Of a stretch of 33,777 nt of DNA, positions 16,703 through 25,696 are shown piece by piece. Under the pieces are notes generated by a model. The model was not told the origin of the DNA. It worked only from the letters and a program-made list of their open reading frames with translations, and did no database searches. Numbering within the stretch: position 1 is the stretch's first letter; each line of letters starts with the position of its first letter. The DNA comes from Nocardioidaceae bacterium (GTDB taxonomy: Bacteria; Actinomycetota; Actinomycetes; Propionibacteriales; Nocardioidaceae), in NCBI GenBank assembly GCA_025927955.1, contig JAICKK010000017.1, forward strand, positions 1-33,777. Direction: 5' to 3'. Position numbers and translations under genes: made by a program.

Positions 16703-17976
16703 CGCTTGCCCCGCTGGGACCGTGGCTTCCGCGACGGCTGAGCGCGCTTGGCGGCCGCGGACGGCGAGACCGCCCGGGACGCCGGCCGCTCGCCGGCGGT
16801 CGAGCGCGGGACGCGCGAGCGGGACGCCCCGATGCCGGTCTCCTGCGGCTGCCAGTCCTCGGCCTGCTCGTCCACGGGCCCGGCCGCCATCGCCTCGCGG
16901 CCCACCCCGTCCACCCCGGCCGGGGGCTCGTGCAGCGGCAGGTCCTCGCTGTACGACGGGACCGCGGCGTACCGGTCGGCCTCGCGGCGCTGCCGGTGAC
17001 GCAGGGTCCGTGCGTCCCCCGCCCGGACGCCGGGCTCGAGCTCCTTGAGCTGGACGGCCAGCGGGGTGGCGATGAAGATCGACGAGTACGCGCCGGCCGC
17101 CATACCGACGAACAGGGCCAGGGCCAGGTCCTTGAGCGCTCCGGACCCCAGCGACACGACACCGACGTAGAGCAGCGCGCCGACCGGCAGCAGCGCGACC
17201 ACCGAGGTGTTGATCGACCGGACCAGGGTCTGGTTCACCGCGAGGTTGGCCGCCTCCGCATAGGTCTGGTGGGTGCGGGCGAGGTGCTTGGTGTTCTCCC
17301 GCACCTTGTCGAACACGACCACGGTGTCGTAGAGCGAGAAGCCGAGGATGGTCAAGATGCCCGTCACGGTCGCCGGCGTGACCTCGAACCCGGACAGCGC
17401 GTAGACCCCGACGGTGATCACCAGGTCGTGCGCGAGCGCCACGATCGCACCGACGGACATCTTCCACTCCCGGAAGTACGCCCAGATGAAGAACACCACC
17501 AGCACCACGAACACGATGAGCCCGAGCAGCGCACGGTTCGCGACCTGGGCACCCCAGGTCGCTCCGATCGCGTCGGAGCTGATGTCCTTGGCGGGCACGG
17601 CGCGCGCGATGGCGGACCGGATCTCGTTGACCTCGGTGTTGTTCAGCGGCTCGGTCTGCACCCGGATGTTGCCGGCCGACGTGTTCACGATCGGGGAGGC
17701 GGCCGCGTCGATCCCGGCGCTCGCGGCCTCCTTCGCGACCGCGTCGCGGATCTTCGTGACGTTGGCCTGGTTCGCCTGGCCGGACGGCATGGAGACCTGG
17801 TACTCGACGCCGCCCTGGAACTCGATGCCCAGGTTGAACCCCCGCACGAGGAGGCCGGCGACCGCCACGACCACGATGACGCCGGAGATGGCGTACCACA
17901 GCCACTTGCGACCGACGAAGTCGATGGAGACCTCACCGGCGTACAGCGCATGGCCGATGTTCGACAGCTTGCTCAT
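16699..17976 (-). CDS. secF: Protein translocase subunit SecF
   Basis: This 425-residue membrane protein partners SecD in proton-driven protein export after SecYEG. The first membrane helix is at about 24-45, followed by the SecF segment NLGIEFQGGVEYQ, a periplasmic domain and five further helices with GFSLYDTVVVFDKVREN and the NQTLVRSINTS stretch. ATG 17976 shares one base with the secD stop (TGATG). The C-terminus is unusual: about 115 residues after the last helix are hydrophilic, ending in a very basic Ser/Pro/Lys/Arg tail ([17 protein letters not shown]). Such tails occur in actinobacterial SecF but this one is long. Confidence 0.95.
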   Translation of the reverse strand: MSKLSNIGHALYAGEVSIDFVGRKWLWYAISGVIVVVAVAGLLVRGFNLGIEFQGGVEYQVSMPSGQANQANVTKIRDAVAKEAASAGIDAAASPIVNTSAGNIRVQTEPLNNTEVNEIRSAIARAVPAKDISSDAIGATWGAQVANRALLGLIVFVVLVVFFIWAYFREWKMSVGAIVALAHDLVITVGVYALSGFEVTPATVTGILTILGFSLYDTVVVFDKVRENTKHLARTHQTYAEAANLAVNQTLVRSINTSVVALLPVGALLYVGVVSLGSGALKDLALALFVGMAAGAYSSIFIATPLAVQLKELEPGVRAGDARTLRHRQRREADRYAAVPSYSEDLPLHEPPAGVDGVGREAMAAGPVDEQAEDWQPQETGIGASRSRVPRSTAGERPASRAVSPSAAAKRAQPSRKPRSQRGKR

Positions 17977-19796
17977 CAGGCGTTCCCCCCAGCGTGGCTC
18001 GGTCGACGCACGGGCGTCCTCGCGGTGCCGACGTGGTCCGGCGACAGGCCGGACCACTTGTGGCCGGAGTAGTAGAACCGGAACGTGGCCAGCCACGACA
18101 CCAGCGGCTTGGTGAACCAGAAGAAGACCGCCAGGTCGATGACCGTGCTGATCCCGAGGGTGAAGGCGAAGCCCTTCACCACCCCGATGGAGAAGATGTA
18201 CAGCACCACCGCCGCCAGCAGGGAGACGCCGTCCGCCGCCAGGCAGGTCGCTCGTGCCCGCACCCACCCGGCCTCGACGGCGACGCGCATGGACTTGCCG
18301 GTGCGCATCTCGTCACGTATTCGCTCGAAGTACACGATGAACGAGTCGGCGGTGATGCCCACCGCCACGATCAGTCCCGCGATGCCCGGCAGGGTGAGCG
18401 TGAAGTTGACCGCCTGGCTCATCGCGAGGACCACGGCGTAGGTCACCACGCCCGCGACCAGGAGAGACATCAGCACGACGATGCCCAGCCCGCGGTAGTA
18501 GAGCAGGCAGTAGACCAGCACCAGGGCGAGACCGATCGCCCCGGCGAACAGGCCGCCGGACAGCTGGTCCGAGGCCAGGGTCGGCCCCTCCTCGCTGACG
18601 ACCGGGACCTTGAAGCGCAGGGGCAGAGAGCCGTACTTGAGGCTGTTGGCCAGGGACTCGGCGGACGCCTGGGTGAAGTTGCCGCTGATCTCGGCCTGAC
18701 CGTTGGGGATCGACCCCTCGACCGTGGGCGCGGAGATCACCTTGCCGTCGAGCACGATCGCGAACTGCTTCTGCTGGCCGGTGATCGGGCTGGTCTGGTT
18801 GGCGATCTGACGCGTCACGTTGGCGAAGACCTTGCGGGCCTCGCCGTTGAAGGAGAGGTTGACCGTCCACTGGGTGTTCTGCTGGTTCGGCGGCGACGCC
18901 TGGGCACCGGTCAGCTGGGTGCCCTCGATCATCGGCACCGACAGGAGGTACTTCAGGCCGTCCTTGCCGCAGGTGATCAGCGGCTTGTCCTTGGGGTCGT
19001 CGAAGGACGTCGTCTGCTTGCCCGTGGGGCAGTTGAACGCCGCGAACCGCTTCAGCCAGGCCTGGCCCGGGTTGTCCATCCACTTCAGCGGCTGGCTGAC
19101 GGGCGCGCCCTTCTGGGAGACCTGCGGGGCGGCCGGCGCGGTGGCACCGGCGGTCGGCAGGCTCGAGGAGGAGGGGCTCGAGGACGGGCTCTTCGGGCTC
19201 GGCGAGGACGACGGCTTGGCCGCCGCCCGGTCGGCGGCCAGCAGCCCCGAGGACAGGGCGCGTCCCTTGGGGCTGGCCTTCGACGACGCGGCGCCCTTGG
19301 TCTGCTTCCCACCCGGCTTGACCTTGCTGCTGGGACTGCTGCTCGGACTGGTGCTCGGACTGCTGCTCGGGCCGGCCGACCCGCTGGGCGAGGCGCTCGG
19401 CGACGGCTTGGGCTGGGGGCGGCCGGGCGCCACGGCGGCGACCAGCCGGAACCGCAGCTGCGCGGTCTGCTTCACCGTGTCGACGAGGTCGCCCCGCTCG
19501 GGACCGGGGACCTCCACCACGATGTTGTTGTTGCCCTGGGTGCCGACCTCGGCCTCGGCCACGCCGCTGCCGTTGACCCGCTGGTCGATGATGCTGCGGG
19601 CCTCCTCCAGGTTGGCCGCGGTCACCTTCTGGCCGGTCGCCGTGCTGGCCTCCAGCGTGATCCGGGTGCCGCCCTGCAGGTCCAGGCCGAGCTTCGGCTG
19701 CCACTGGCCGGCGAGCGCGATGCCGCCGTACAGGAGGGCCACGGCCAACCCGAAGATGGCCAGCCGACGTGCCGGCCGGGCGGTTCGCTTCGCCAC
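17976..19796 (-). CDS. secD: Protein translocase subunit SecD
   Basis: This protein of about 606 residues is the larger partner of SecF. It has an N-terminal membrane helix (12-29), the LGLDLQGGTRITLEA motif (37-50), a periplasmic P1 region and five C-terminal helices with GIAGLIVAVGITADSFIVYFER and AFTLGISTVIDLAVFFW. Within the periplasmic part, residues 125-225 or so are a low-complexity Ser/Pro/Lys insert not needed for the fold, and a segment with two cysteines follows (FNCPTGK, ITCGKDG). GTG 19796 follows GAGGAG and lies 46 bp after yajC. The longer frame upstream overlaps yajC and is rejected. Confidence 0.95.
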   Translation of the reverse strand: MAKRTARPARRLAIFGLAVALLYGGIALAGQWQPKLGLDLQGGTRITLEASTATGQKVTAANLEEARSIIDQRVNGSGVAEAEVGTQGNNNIVVEVPGPERGDLVDTVKQTAQLRFRLVAAVAPGRPQPKPSPSASPSGSAGPSSSPSTSPSSSPSSKVKPGGKQTKGAASSKASPKGRALSSGLLAADRAAAKPSSSPSPKSPSSSPSSSSLPTAGATAPAAPQVSQKGAPVSQPLKWMDNPGQAWLKRFAAFNCPTGKQTTSFDDPKDKPLITCGKDGLKYLLSVPMIEGTQLTGAQASPPNQQNTQWTVNLSFNGEARKVFANVTRQIANQTSPITGQQKQFAIVLDGKVISAPTVEGSIPNGQAEISGNFTQASAESLANSLKYGSLPLRFKVPVVSEEGPTLASDQLSGGLFAGAIGLALVLVYCLLYYRGLGIVVLMSLLVAGVVTYAVVLAMSQAVNFTLTLPGIAGLIVAVGITADSFIVYFERIRDEMRTGKSMRVAVEAGWVRARATCLAADGVSLLAAVVLYIFSIGVVKGFAFTLGISTVIDLAVFFWFTKPLVSWLATFRFYYSGHKWSGLSPDHVGTARTPVRRPSHAGGNA

Positions 19797-19842
19797 TGCT
19801 ACTCGCTCCTCATCGGCCGGGACGGGGCCCGGTCGTCCGCGC

Positions 19843-20172
19843 TCACAGGCGCGGGTCGTCGCTGTCGGTGTCGTGCAGCCCGTTCGGGCCGTCGAGGTCG
19901 GGAAGGCTCGGATCCGTCTCCAGCACGCGTACGACGGCCTGCCGGGCCACCTTGATGACGGTGCCGGGTGCCAGCTCGAGCCCGAGTGTCTGGTCGTCCA
20001 ACGACGCAACCGTCCCGTAGATCCCCGACGAGAGCACCACCTCGGTGCCGACCGTCAGCGCCCTCTGCGTCTGCGCCACCGCCTGCTGGCGCCGCCGCTG
20101 CGGGCGGAGGATCAGGAACCAGAAGACCAGGAAGATGAGCACGAACGGCAGGAGGCCTGCCAAGTTGTTCAA
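19843..20172 (-). CDS. yajC: Preprotein translocase accessory subunit YajC
   Basis: This 109-residue single-span protein associates with SecDF. A membrane helix at about 6-22 is followed by the family signature FLILRPQRRRQQ and a small beta domain (VGTEVVLSSGIYGTVASLDDQTLGLELAPGTVIKVARQAV). The acidic C-terminal tail (DLDGPNGLHDTDSDD) is probably disordered. The start is TTG 20172, preceded by GAGGTG. It opens the yajC-secD-secF-apt run and has its own candidate promoter in the 125-bp gap after ruvB. Confidence 0.93.
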   Translation of the reverse strand: MNNLAGLLPFVLIFLVFWFLILRPQRRRQQAVAQTQRALTVGTEVVLSSGIYGTVASLDDQTLGLELAPGTVIKVARQAVVRVLETDPSLPDLDGPNGLHDTDSDDPRL

Positions 20173-20209
20173 GAGAGCACCTCAGTCAGCGAGCGGGCAG
20201 GGGGAACGG

Positions 20210-20243
20210 CAAGGTGACAAACCTTGACCAAGGGTCGAGTGTA
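20210..20243 (-). promoter_or_regulatory. Candidate yajC-secDF promoter with CCTTG/CAAGG half-sites
   Basis: TACACT (20243-20238, minus strand) is a good TANNNT -10 element about 65 bases before the yajC start. Around and just past the expected transcription start lie three alternating half-sites: CAAGGT (20210-20215), ACCTTG (20221-20226) and CAAGGGT (20229-20235). The middle one can pair with either neighbour. This could be a protein operator at the start site or two exclusive RNA stems. No -35 hexamer is obvious. Confidence 0.4.
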
Positions 20244-20297
20244 ACTGCCCGGGGGGAGCCACCTGGCCGGGTTGGCGAAGTGCCCGGGAGGTATCGC

Positions 20298-21404
20298 TCA
20301 CTCCTCGGCGTCGAAGAGCGTCTGGTCGTCGTCGGCCGCGGCGACGCCGAAGTAGGCGTCGGGGGGCACCTGAAGGCCGAGATGGGCCCATGCGGCGGCC
20401 GTCGCGACCCGGCCCCGCGGTGTGCGGGCGAGCAGCCCCGAGCGCACCAGGAACGGCTCCGCGACCTCCTCGACGGTCTCCCGCTCCTCGCCCACGGCCA
20501 CGGCCAGCGTCGACACGCCGACCGGCCCGCCCCCGAACCGGCGGCAGAGCACGTCGAGGACGGCCCGGTCGAGCCGGTCCAGGCCCGACTGGTCGACCTC
20601 GTAGAGGTCCAGCGCCCGGTGTGCGACCTCCAGGGTGACCACGCCGTCGGAGCGCACCTGTGCGTAGTCCCGCACCCGCCGCAGCAGTCGGTTGGCGATC
20701 CGCGGGGTCCCCCGGGACCGGGAGGCGATCTCGGCCGCGCCGGCGTCCGTCAGCGCGACGCCCAGCAGCCCGGCGGACCGGCGCACGATGAGCTCGAGGT
20801 CGCCGGGCTCGTAGAACTCCAGGTGGGCGGTGAACCCGAACCGGTCCCGTAGCGGCCCCGGCAGCAGCCCGGCTCGGGTGGTGGCCCCGACCAGCGTGAA
20901 CGGGGGGATCTCCAGCGGGATCGCGGTCGCGCCCGGGCCCTTGCCGACCACCACGTCGACCCGGAAGTCCTCCATCGCCAGGTAGAGCATCTCCTCGGCG
21001 GGGCGCGACATCCGGTGGATCTCGTCGACGAAGAGCACGTCGTCCTCGTTGAGCCCGGACAGGATCGCGGCGAGGTCGCCGGCGTGCGTGATCGCCGGCC
21101 CCGAGGTCAGGCGCAGGGGGCTGCTCATCTCCGCGGCGATGATCATCGCCAGGGTCGTCTTGCCGAGCCCCGGAGGCCCCGAGAGCAGGACGTGGTCCGG
21201 CGCCCGCTCGCGGGCCAGCGCGGCCTGCAGCACCAGGGACAGCTGCTCACGGACCCGCTCCTGGCCGACCACCTCCTGGAGGGTCCTCGGGCGCAGCGCC
21301 GACTCGACCGCACGCTCGTCGCCCTCCGCCTCGGCGGCGACCAGGGCACGGCTCTCCCGGTAGCCGGCCTCGGCCTCCTCGAGCGCCTGCTCGTCGCGGG
21401 TCAT
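20298..21404 (-). CDS. ruvB: Holliday junction branch migration helicase RuvB
   Basis: This 368-residue AAA+ motor drives branch migration of Holliday junctions together with RuvA. Walker A GPPGLGKT (76-83), Walker B VDEIH (126-130), [26 protein letters not shown] with sensor residues, [15 protein letters not shown] with the arginine of sensor 2, and a C-terminal winged-helix region ([21 protein letters not shown]) are all present. ATG 21404 overlaps the ruvA stop (ATGA). The first 30 residues are an acidic extension ahead of the usual [11 protein letters not shown]. Confidence 0.97.
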   Translation of the reverse strand: MTRDEQALEEAEAGYRESRALVAAEAEGDERAVESALRPRTLQEVVGQERVREQLSLVLQAALARERAPDHVLLSGPPGLGKTTLAMIIAAEMSSPLRLTSGPAITHAGDLAAILSGLNEDDVLFVDEIHRMSRPAEEMLYLAMEDFRVDVVVGKGPGATAIPLEIPPFTLVGATTRAGLLPGPLRDRFGFTAHLEFYEPGDLELIVRRSAGLLGVALTDAGAAEIASRSRGTPRIANRLLRRVRDYAQVRSDGVVTLEVAHRALDLYEVDQSGLDRLDRAVLDVLCRRFGGGPVGVSTLAVAVGEERETVEEVAEPFLVRSGLLARTPRGRVATAAAWAHLGLQVPPDAYFGVAAADDDQTLFDAEE

Positions 21405-22027
21405 GCCTTGCTCAGCGAGCGCAGCGCGGCACGCAGCAGGGCGGCCACGTCAGGTCCGGAGCCGGTCGCGGTCTCGACCTCCGTCGCCGCGTCCGGCGCC
21501 ACCGCGTCGACCGCCCGGTCGGCCTCCTTGGCGGACCAGCCGAGGCCGACCAGCCCGGCGTGCACCTGCGCCCGCCAGGGCTCCCCGCCGACGGCGGGTC
21601 CGGCGGGGGCGGGGGCGGACCCGCTGGGAGGCCCGATGCGGTCCTTGAGCTCGAGGATGATCCGCTGGGCGCCCTTCTGGCCGATCCCGGGCACCCGCGT
21701 GAGGCTCCTGACGTCCTCGCCGGCGACCGCCCGCCGCAGCTCGTCCGGGGAGAGCACGGCGAGCATGGCCTGGGCCAGCTTCGGGCCCACGCCGCTGGCC
21801 GTCTGCAGCAGCTCGAAGGTCGACTTCTCGTCGGCGTCGAGGAACCCGAACAGGGTCAGGGACTCCTCGCGGACCACCATGCTGGTCGGCAGCGTGGTGG
21901 CCGCGCCGACGCGCAGGTGGGCGAGCGTCGCGGGGGTGCAGTGCAGCTCCAGGCCGACACCGCCGACCTCCAGGACGGCCGAGCCGAGCGTGACGCCGGC
22001 GACGGTGCCGCGGACGAAGGCGATCAT
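21401..22027 (-). CDS. ruvA: Holliday junction DNA-binding protein RuvA
   Basis: This 208-residue protein binds four-way junctions as a tetramer and recruits RuvB. The OB-fold domain ([12 protein letters not shown]) is followed by the helix-hairpin-helix domain with [19 protein letters not shown] and [22 protein letters not shown], a flexible Pro/Gly/Ala linker and the C-terminal RuvB-binding domain ([19 protein letters not shown]). ATG 22027 overlaps the ruvC stop by 4 bases. Longer in-frame extensions run back through ruvC and are rejected. Confidence 0.97.
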   Translation of the reverse strand: MIAFVRGTVAGVTLGSAVLEVGGVGLELHCTPATLAHLRVGAATTLPTSMVVREESLTLFGFLDADEKSTFELLQTASGVGPKLAQAMLAVLSPDELRRAVAGEDVRSLTRVPGIGQKGAQRIILELKDRIGPPSGSAPAPAGPAVGGEPWRAQVHAGLVGLGWSAKEADRAVDAVAPDAATEVETATGSGPDVAALLRAALRSLSKA

Positions 22028-22578
22028 GACCGGTTCCTCCCTGCGCGCCGGGGCGGGGGCGCGCCGCCGGAGGCGGCCGCGACCGCCGCGTCGAGGCGGG
22101 CCTGGGGACCGGCGCGCCAGATGTGGCAGATGGCCAGCGCCAGCGCGTCCGCCGCGTCGGCGGGTGCGGGCACGCTCTGCAGGCCGAGCAGCCGGGACAC
22201 CATGAGCCCGACCTGGGTCTTGTCCGCGCGCCCGCTGCCGCTGACCGAAGCCTTGACCTCGCTGGGCGTGTGCAGCGCGACCGGCAGCCCGCGCCGGGCG
22301 GCCGTCACCATCGCCACGCCGCTGACCTGCGCGGTGCCCATCACCGTGCGGACGTTGTGCTGGCTGAACACGCGCTCGACGGCGACCGCATCGGGCCGGT
22401 GCTCGTCGAGCCAGCGCTCGAGGACCCGCTCCACCTCGCGCAGCCGCTGCGCGGTCGCCATGTCGGTGGGGGTCCGGACGACGTCGAAGGCGAGCATCCT
22501 CAAGGGTCGCCCCACGCTGCCCTCCACGACGCCGAGGCCGCAGCGGGTCAGACCCGGGTCGATCCCCAGCACGCGCAT
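22024..22578 (-). CDS. ruvC: Holliday junction resolvase RuvC
   Basis: This endonuclease of about 184 residues cuts Holliday junctions symmetrically. The acidic catalytic residues are visible: Asp7 (GIDPGL), Glu68 (AVERVF) and the Asp141/Asp144 pair ([10 protein letters not shown]). FSQHN and SGRADKTQV are also family features. Two adjacent ATGs (22581 and 22578) are possible; the second gives the normal MRVLGIDPG start and a better distance to AGAGG. A LexA-type operator and a -10 element lie directly upstream, so the ruvC-ruvA-ruvB unit should be damage-inducible. Confidence 0.96.
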   Translation of the reverse strand: MRVLGIDPGLTRCGLGVVEGSVGRPLRMLAFDVVRTPTDMATAQRLREVERVLERWLDEHRPDAVAVERVFSQHNVRTVMGTAQVSGVAMVTAARRGLPVALHTPSEVKASVSGSGRADKTQVGLMVSRLLGLQSVPAPADAADALALAICHIWRAGPQARLDAAVAAASGGAPPPRRAGRNRS

Positions 22579-22594
22579 CATCGACCTCTTCTGG

Positions 22595-22619
22595 CGAACA
22601 CCTGTTCGTCCGAACGTTA
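22595..22619 (-). promoter_or_regulatory. ruvCAB promoter with LexA (SOS) box
   Basis: CGAACACCTGTTCG at 22595-22608 matches the actinobacterial SOS box core CGAAC-N4-GTTCG exactly. On the minus strand the TAACGT -10 element (22619-22614) ends 5 bases before the box, so LexA bound here would cover the transcription start. The box is 16 bases from the ruvC ATG. Family knowledge that ruvCAB belongs to the SOS regulon agrees. Confidence 0.85.
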
Positions 22620-22667
22620 GCCGAGCGCACCCCCGGGTCCGGCGTACGACACGGCGGGGCCGGTCGC

Positions 22668-23444
<777 letters not shown>

Positions 23445-23469
23445 GAGGTGGTCTCACCCTTTCGAGCGT

Positions 23470-24099
23470 TCAGCTGGTCGTGGACCGGTCGGCGGAGGCC
23501 CTGCCGCCGTCGACCATGTCGACGAACAGCTCGTGGAACCGGGAGTCACCGGTGATCTCCGGATGGAACGACGTGGCGAGCAGGTGCGCCTGCCGGACCG
23601 CGACGATCCTACCCACCCGGTTGCCGGAGGCGACCGTGGCGACCACCTCGACGCCGTCCCCGACCTTCTCCACGCACGGCGCCCGGATGAACATCGCGTG
23701 GAACGGCCGGTCGAGCCCGACGACGTCGAGGTCGGCCTCGAACGAGTCGACCTGGCGGCCGAACGCGTTGCGCCGGACCACCACGTCGAGGCCGCCGAAC
23801 GTCTCCTGGCCGGCGACGCCGGCCTCGATGCGGTCGGCGAGCAGGATCATCCCCGCGCACGTGCCGAACGCGGGCAGCCCCTCGCGCAGCCGTCCCGCGA
23901 CCGGTTCGAGCAGGTCGAAGGTGCGGGCCAGCCGGGTCATCGTGGTCGACTCCCCGCCGGGCATCACGAGGGCGTCGACCTGCTCGACCTCGCGTGGACG
24001 CCGTACGGCGAGGGAGCGGGCGCCCGCGCGCTCCAGCATCGCCCGGTGCTCGCGGACGTCGCCCTGCAGCGCCAGCACGCCGATGAGCGGAGAGCTCAC
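23470..24099 (-). CDS. pdxT: Pyridoxal 5-phosphate synthase glutaminase subunit PdxT
   Basis: This 209-residue class I glutaminase hydrolyses glutamine and passes ammonia to PdxS. The nucleophile Cys81 lies in [10 protein letters not shown], with the His179/Glu181 pair in SFHPEITGD and the oxyanion segment [10 protein letters not shown] (45-54). GTG 24099 overlaps the pdxS stop (GTGA), coupling the two subunits. A short Ser/Thr-rich tail (ASADRSTTS) follows the usual C-terminal end. Confidence 0.96.
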   Translation of the reverse strand: MSSPLIGVLALQGDVREHRAMLERAGARSLAVRRPREVEQVDALVMPGGESTTMTRLARTFDLLEPVAGRLREGLPAFGTCAGMILLADRIEAGVAGQETFGGLDVVVRRNAFGRQVDSFEADLDVVGLDRPFHAMFIRAPCVEKVGDGVEVVATVASGNRVGRIVAVRQAHLLATSFHPEITGDSRFHELFVDMVDGGRASADRSTTS

Positions 24100-25046
24100 C
24101 AGCCGCGCTCGGCCAGCCGGTGCGGCTGGGGGATGTCGTCGACGTTGATGCCGACCATCGCCTCACCGAGTCCGCGGGAGACCTTGGCGACCACGTCGGG
24201 GTCGTCGTGGAAGGTGGTCGCCTTGACGATCGCCTCGGCCCGCAGCGCGGGGTTGCCGGACTTGAAGATGCCGGAGCCGACGAACACGCCCTCGGCGCCC
24301 AGCTGCATCATCATCGCCGCGTCCGCCGGGGTGGCGATGCCGCCCGCCGTGAAGAGCACGACCGGCAGCCTCCCCGCCTCGGCGACCGCGCGGACCAGCT
24401 GGTAGGGCGACTGCAGCTCCTTGGCGGCCAGGTAGAGCTCGTCGGGCTCGAGCGCGTGCAGGCGGCGGATCTCGGCGCGGATGGTCCGCATGTGGGTGAC
24501 GGCGTTGGACACGTCGCCGGTGCCCGCCTCACCCTTGGAGCGGATCATCGCCGCGCCCTCGGTGATCCGGCGCAGCGCCTCGCCGAGGTTCGTGGCCCCG
24601 CAGACGAACGGCACCGTGAAGGCGTGCTTGTCGATGTGGTGGGCGTAGTCGGCGGGCGTCAGCACCTCGGACTCGTCGATGTAGTCCACGCCGAGGCTCT
24701 GCAGCACCTGCGCCTCCGCGAAGTGGCCGATCCGCGCCTTGGCCATCACCGGGATGGAGACCGCCTCGATGATCCCGTCGATCATGTCCGGGTCGCTCAT
24801 CCGCGCGACGCCGCCCTGCGCGCGGATGTCGGCCGGGACCCGCTCGAGCGCCATCACCGCCACGGCGCCGGCGTCCTCGGCGATCCTCGCCTGCTCGGGG
24901 GTGACCACGTCCATGATCACCCCGCCCTTCAGCATCTCGGCCATGCCGCGCTTCACGCCCGTGGTGCCGGTGCCGGTGTCGGTGTCGGTGGTGCCCGTGC
25001 CCGTGCGGGTGCCCGTGTCGGTGGTGGTGTTCTCGCTGTTCGTCAC
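24096..25046 (-). CDS. pdxS: Pyridoxal 5-phosphate synthase subunit PdxS
   Basis: This subunit of about 316 residues builds PLP from ribose 5-phosphate, glyceraldehyde 3-phosphate and ammonia as a dodecameric barrel. [15 protein letters not shown], the active-site lysine region [27 protein letters not shown] and [14 protein letters not shown] are all present. The N-terminus before VKRGMAEML carries an extra run of about 25 Thr/Gly/Asp residues encoded by short DNA repeats, so the true start could be further in. GTG 25046 is the best upstream start. A candidate promoter lies about 70 bases upstream. The frame upstream of that GTG overlaps other genes. Confidence 0.95.
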   Translation of the reverse strand: MTNSENTTTDTGTRTGTGTTDTDTGTGTTGVKRGMAEMLKGGVIMDVVTPEQARIAEDAGAVAVMALERVPADIRAQGGVARMSDPDMIDGIIEAVSIPVMAKARIGHFAEAQVLQSLGVDYIDESEVLTPADYAHHIDKHAFTVPFVCGATNLGEALRRITEGAAMIRSKGEAGTGDVSNAVTHMRTIRAEIRRLHALEPDELYLAAKELQSPYQLVRAVAEAGRLPVVLFTAGGIATPADAAMMMQLGAEGVFVGSGIFKSGNPALRAEAIVKATTFHDDPDVVAKVSRGLGEAMVGINVDDIPQPHRLAERGW

Positions 25047-25116
25047 TGCGCGCCTACTTGCGTCTCTCGTCGTCCGGAGGGCACGACGGCCCCCCGGGAG
25101 TGTCCTGGATGGGTCC

Positions 25117-25147
25117 AGCCTACGGCCGGAGCGGCGAGGACGCCCAA
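25117..25147 (-). promoter_or_regulatory. Candidate pdxS-pdxT promoter
   Basis: On the minus strand TTGGGC (25147-25142) and TAGGCT (25122-25117) are 19 bases apart, just past the stop of the LemA-like gene and about 70 bases before the pdxS GTG. The spacing is slightly long. The pair would let pdxST be expressed independently of the PI-mannoside cluster. Confidence 0.4.
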
Positions 25148-25153
25148 ACCGCG

Positions 25154-25696
25154 TCAGGAGGCGACCAGCCCGGCCGGCGGTACGTCGTCCAGGTCGACGG
25201 TCCGCAGCGGCGGCGCATGGCCGGCCAGTCGCAGCCAGCGCACCCGCCGGCGCGAGCGCAGCGCCCGTCCCGACACCACCACGTCGTTGTGGAAGCGCCG
25301 GGCCAGCTCCACCTTCGCGCAGACCTCGGCCAGCTCGTCCACCAGCGGCCGTACGGCGGGGTCGCGGCGCAGCTCGGCGACGTCCTCGGGGTCGTCGAGG
25401 ACCGCGCGCAGGGCCTGGGAGAGCTCGGACTCCGCGGTCTCGAAGCCGTCGGCCGCGACGGTGCGGGCGCGGTGCGCCGCGTCGAGCAGGACCAGCCGGC
25501 TCGACGGGTCGAGGCAGTCGGACGCCGCCAGCTCGAGCGTCGCGCCCGAGCGGCGCTGAAGCTGCGTGTCGAGCCGCACCCGGGCCACGTCGATGCGGTG
25601 GTGGATGCGGTCGAGGCGGGTCGCGGTCCACGACAGCCACAGCCCGACGACGACCAGGGCGAGCACCAGCAGGAGCACGGCCAGCGACGGCTCCAT
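25154..25696 (-). CDS. Membrane-anchored LemA-like protein of unknown function
   Basis: This 180-residue protein has one N-terminal membrane helix (about 5-22) and then mostly helix. [16 protein letters not shown] (42-57) resembles the LemA signature (Asp-x-Gln-Leu-x-Arg-Arg followed by a Leu-rich helix). [15 protein letters not shown], near 131-145, resembles the LemA R-x-Y-N-D-x-V segment. That assignment rests on my reading of motifs and needs a profile search. Its ATG shares a base with the pimA stop (TGATG), so it is tightly coupled to PI-mannoside genes. In M. tuberculosis this slot (Rv2609c) holds a larger membrane protein annotated with a Nudix domain; no Nudix box is seen here. Its role is unknown. 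Confidence 0.8.
   Translation of the reverse strand: MEPSLAVLLLVLALVVVGLWLSWTATRLDRIHHRIDVARVRLDTQLQRRSGATLELAASDCLDPSSRLVLLDAAHRARTVAADGFETAESELSQALRAVLDDPEDVAELRRDPAVRPLVDELAEVCAKVELARRFHNDVVVSGRALRSRRRVRWLRLAGHAPPLRTVDLDDVPPAGLVAS

Noticed and set aside
16703-17905. Longer apt frame reaching 17905
   Set aside because: It is an out-of-frame read of secF; the real start overlaps the secF stop as GTGA.
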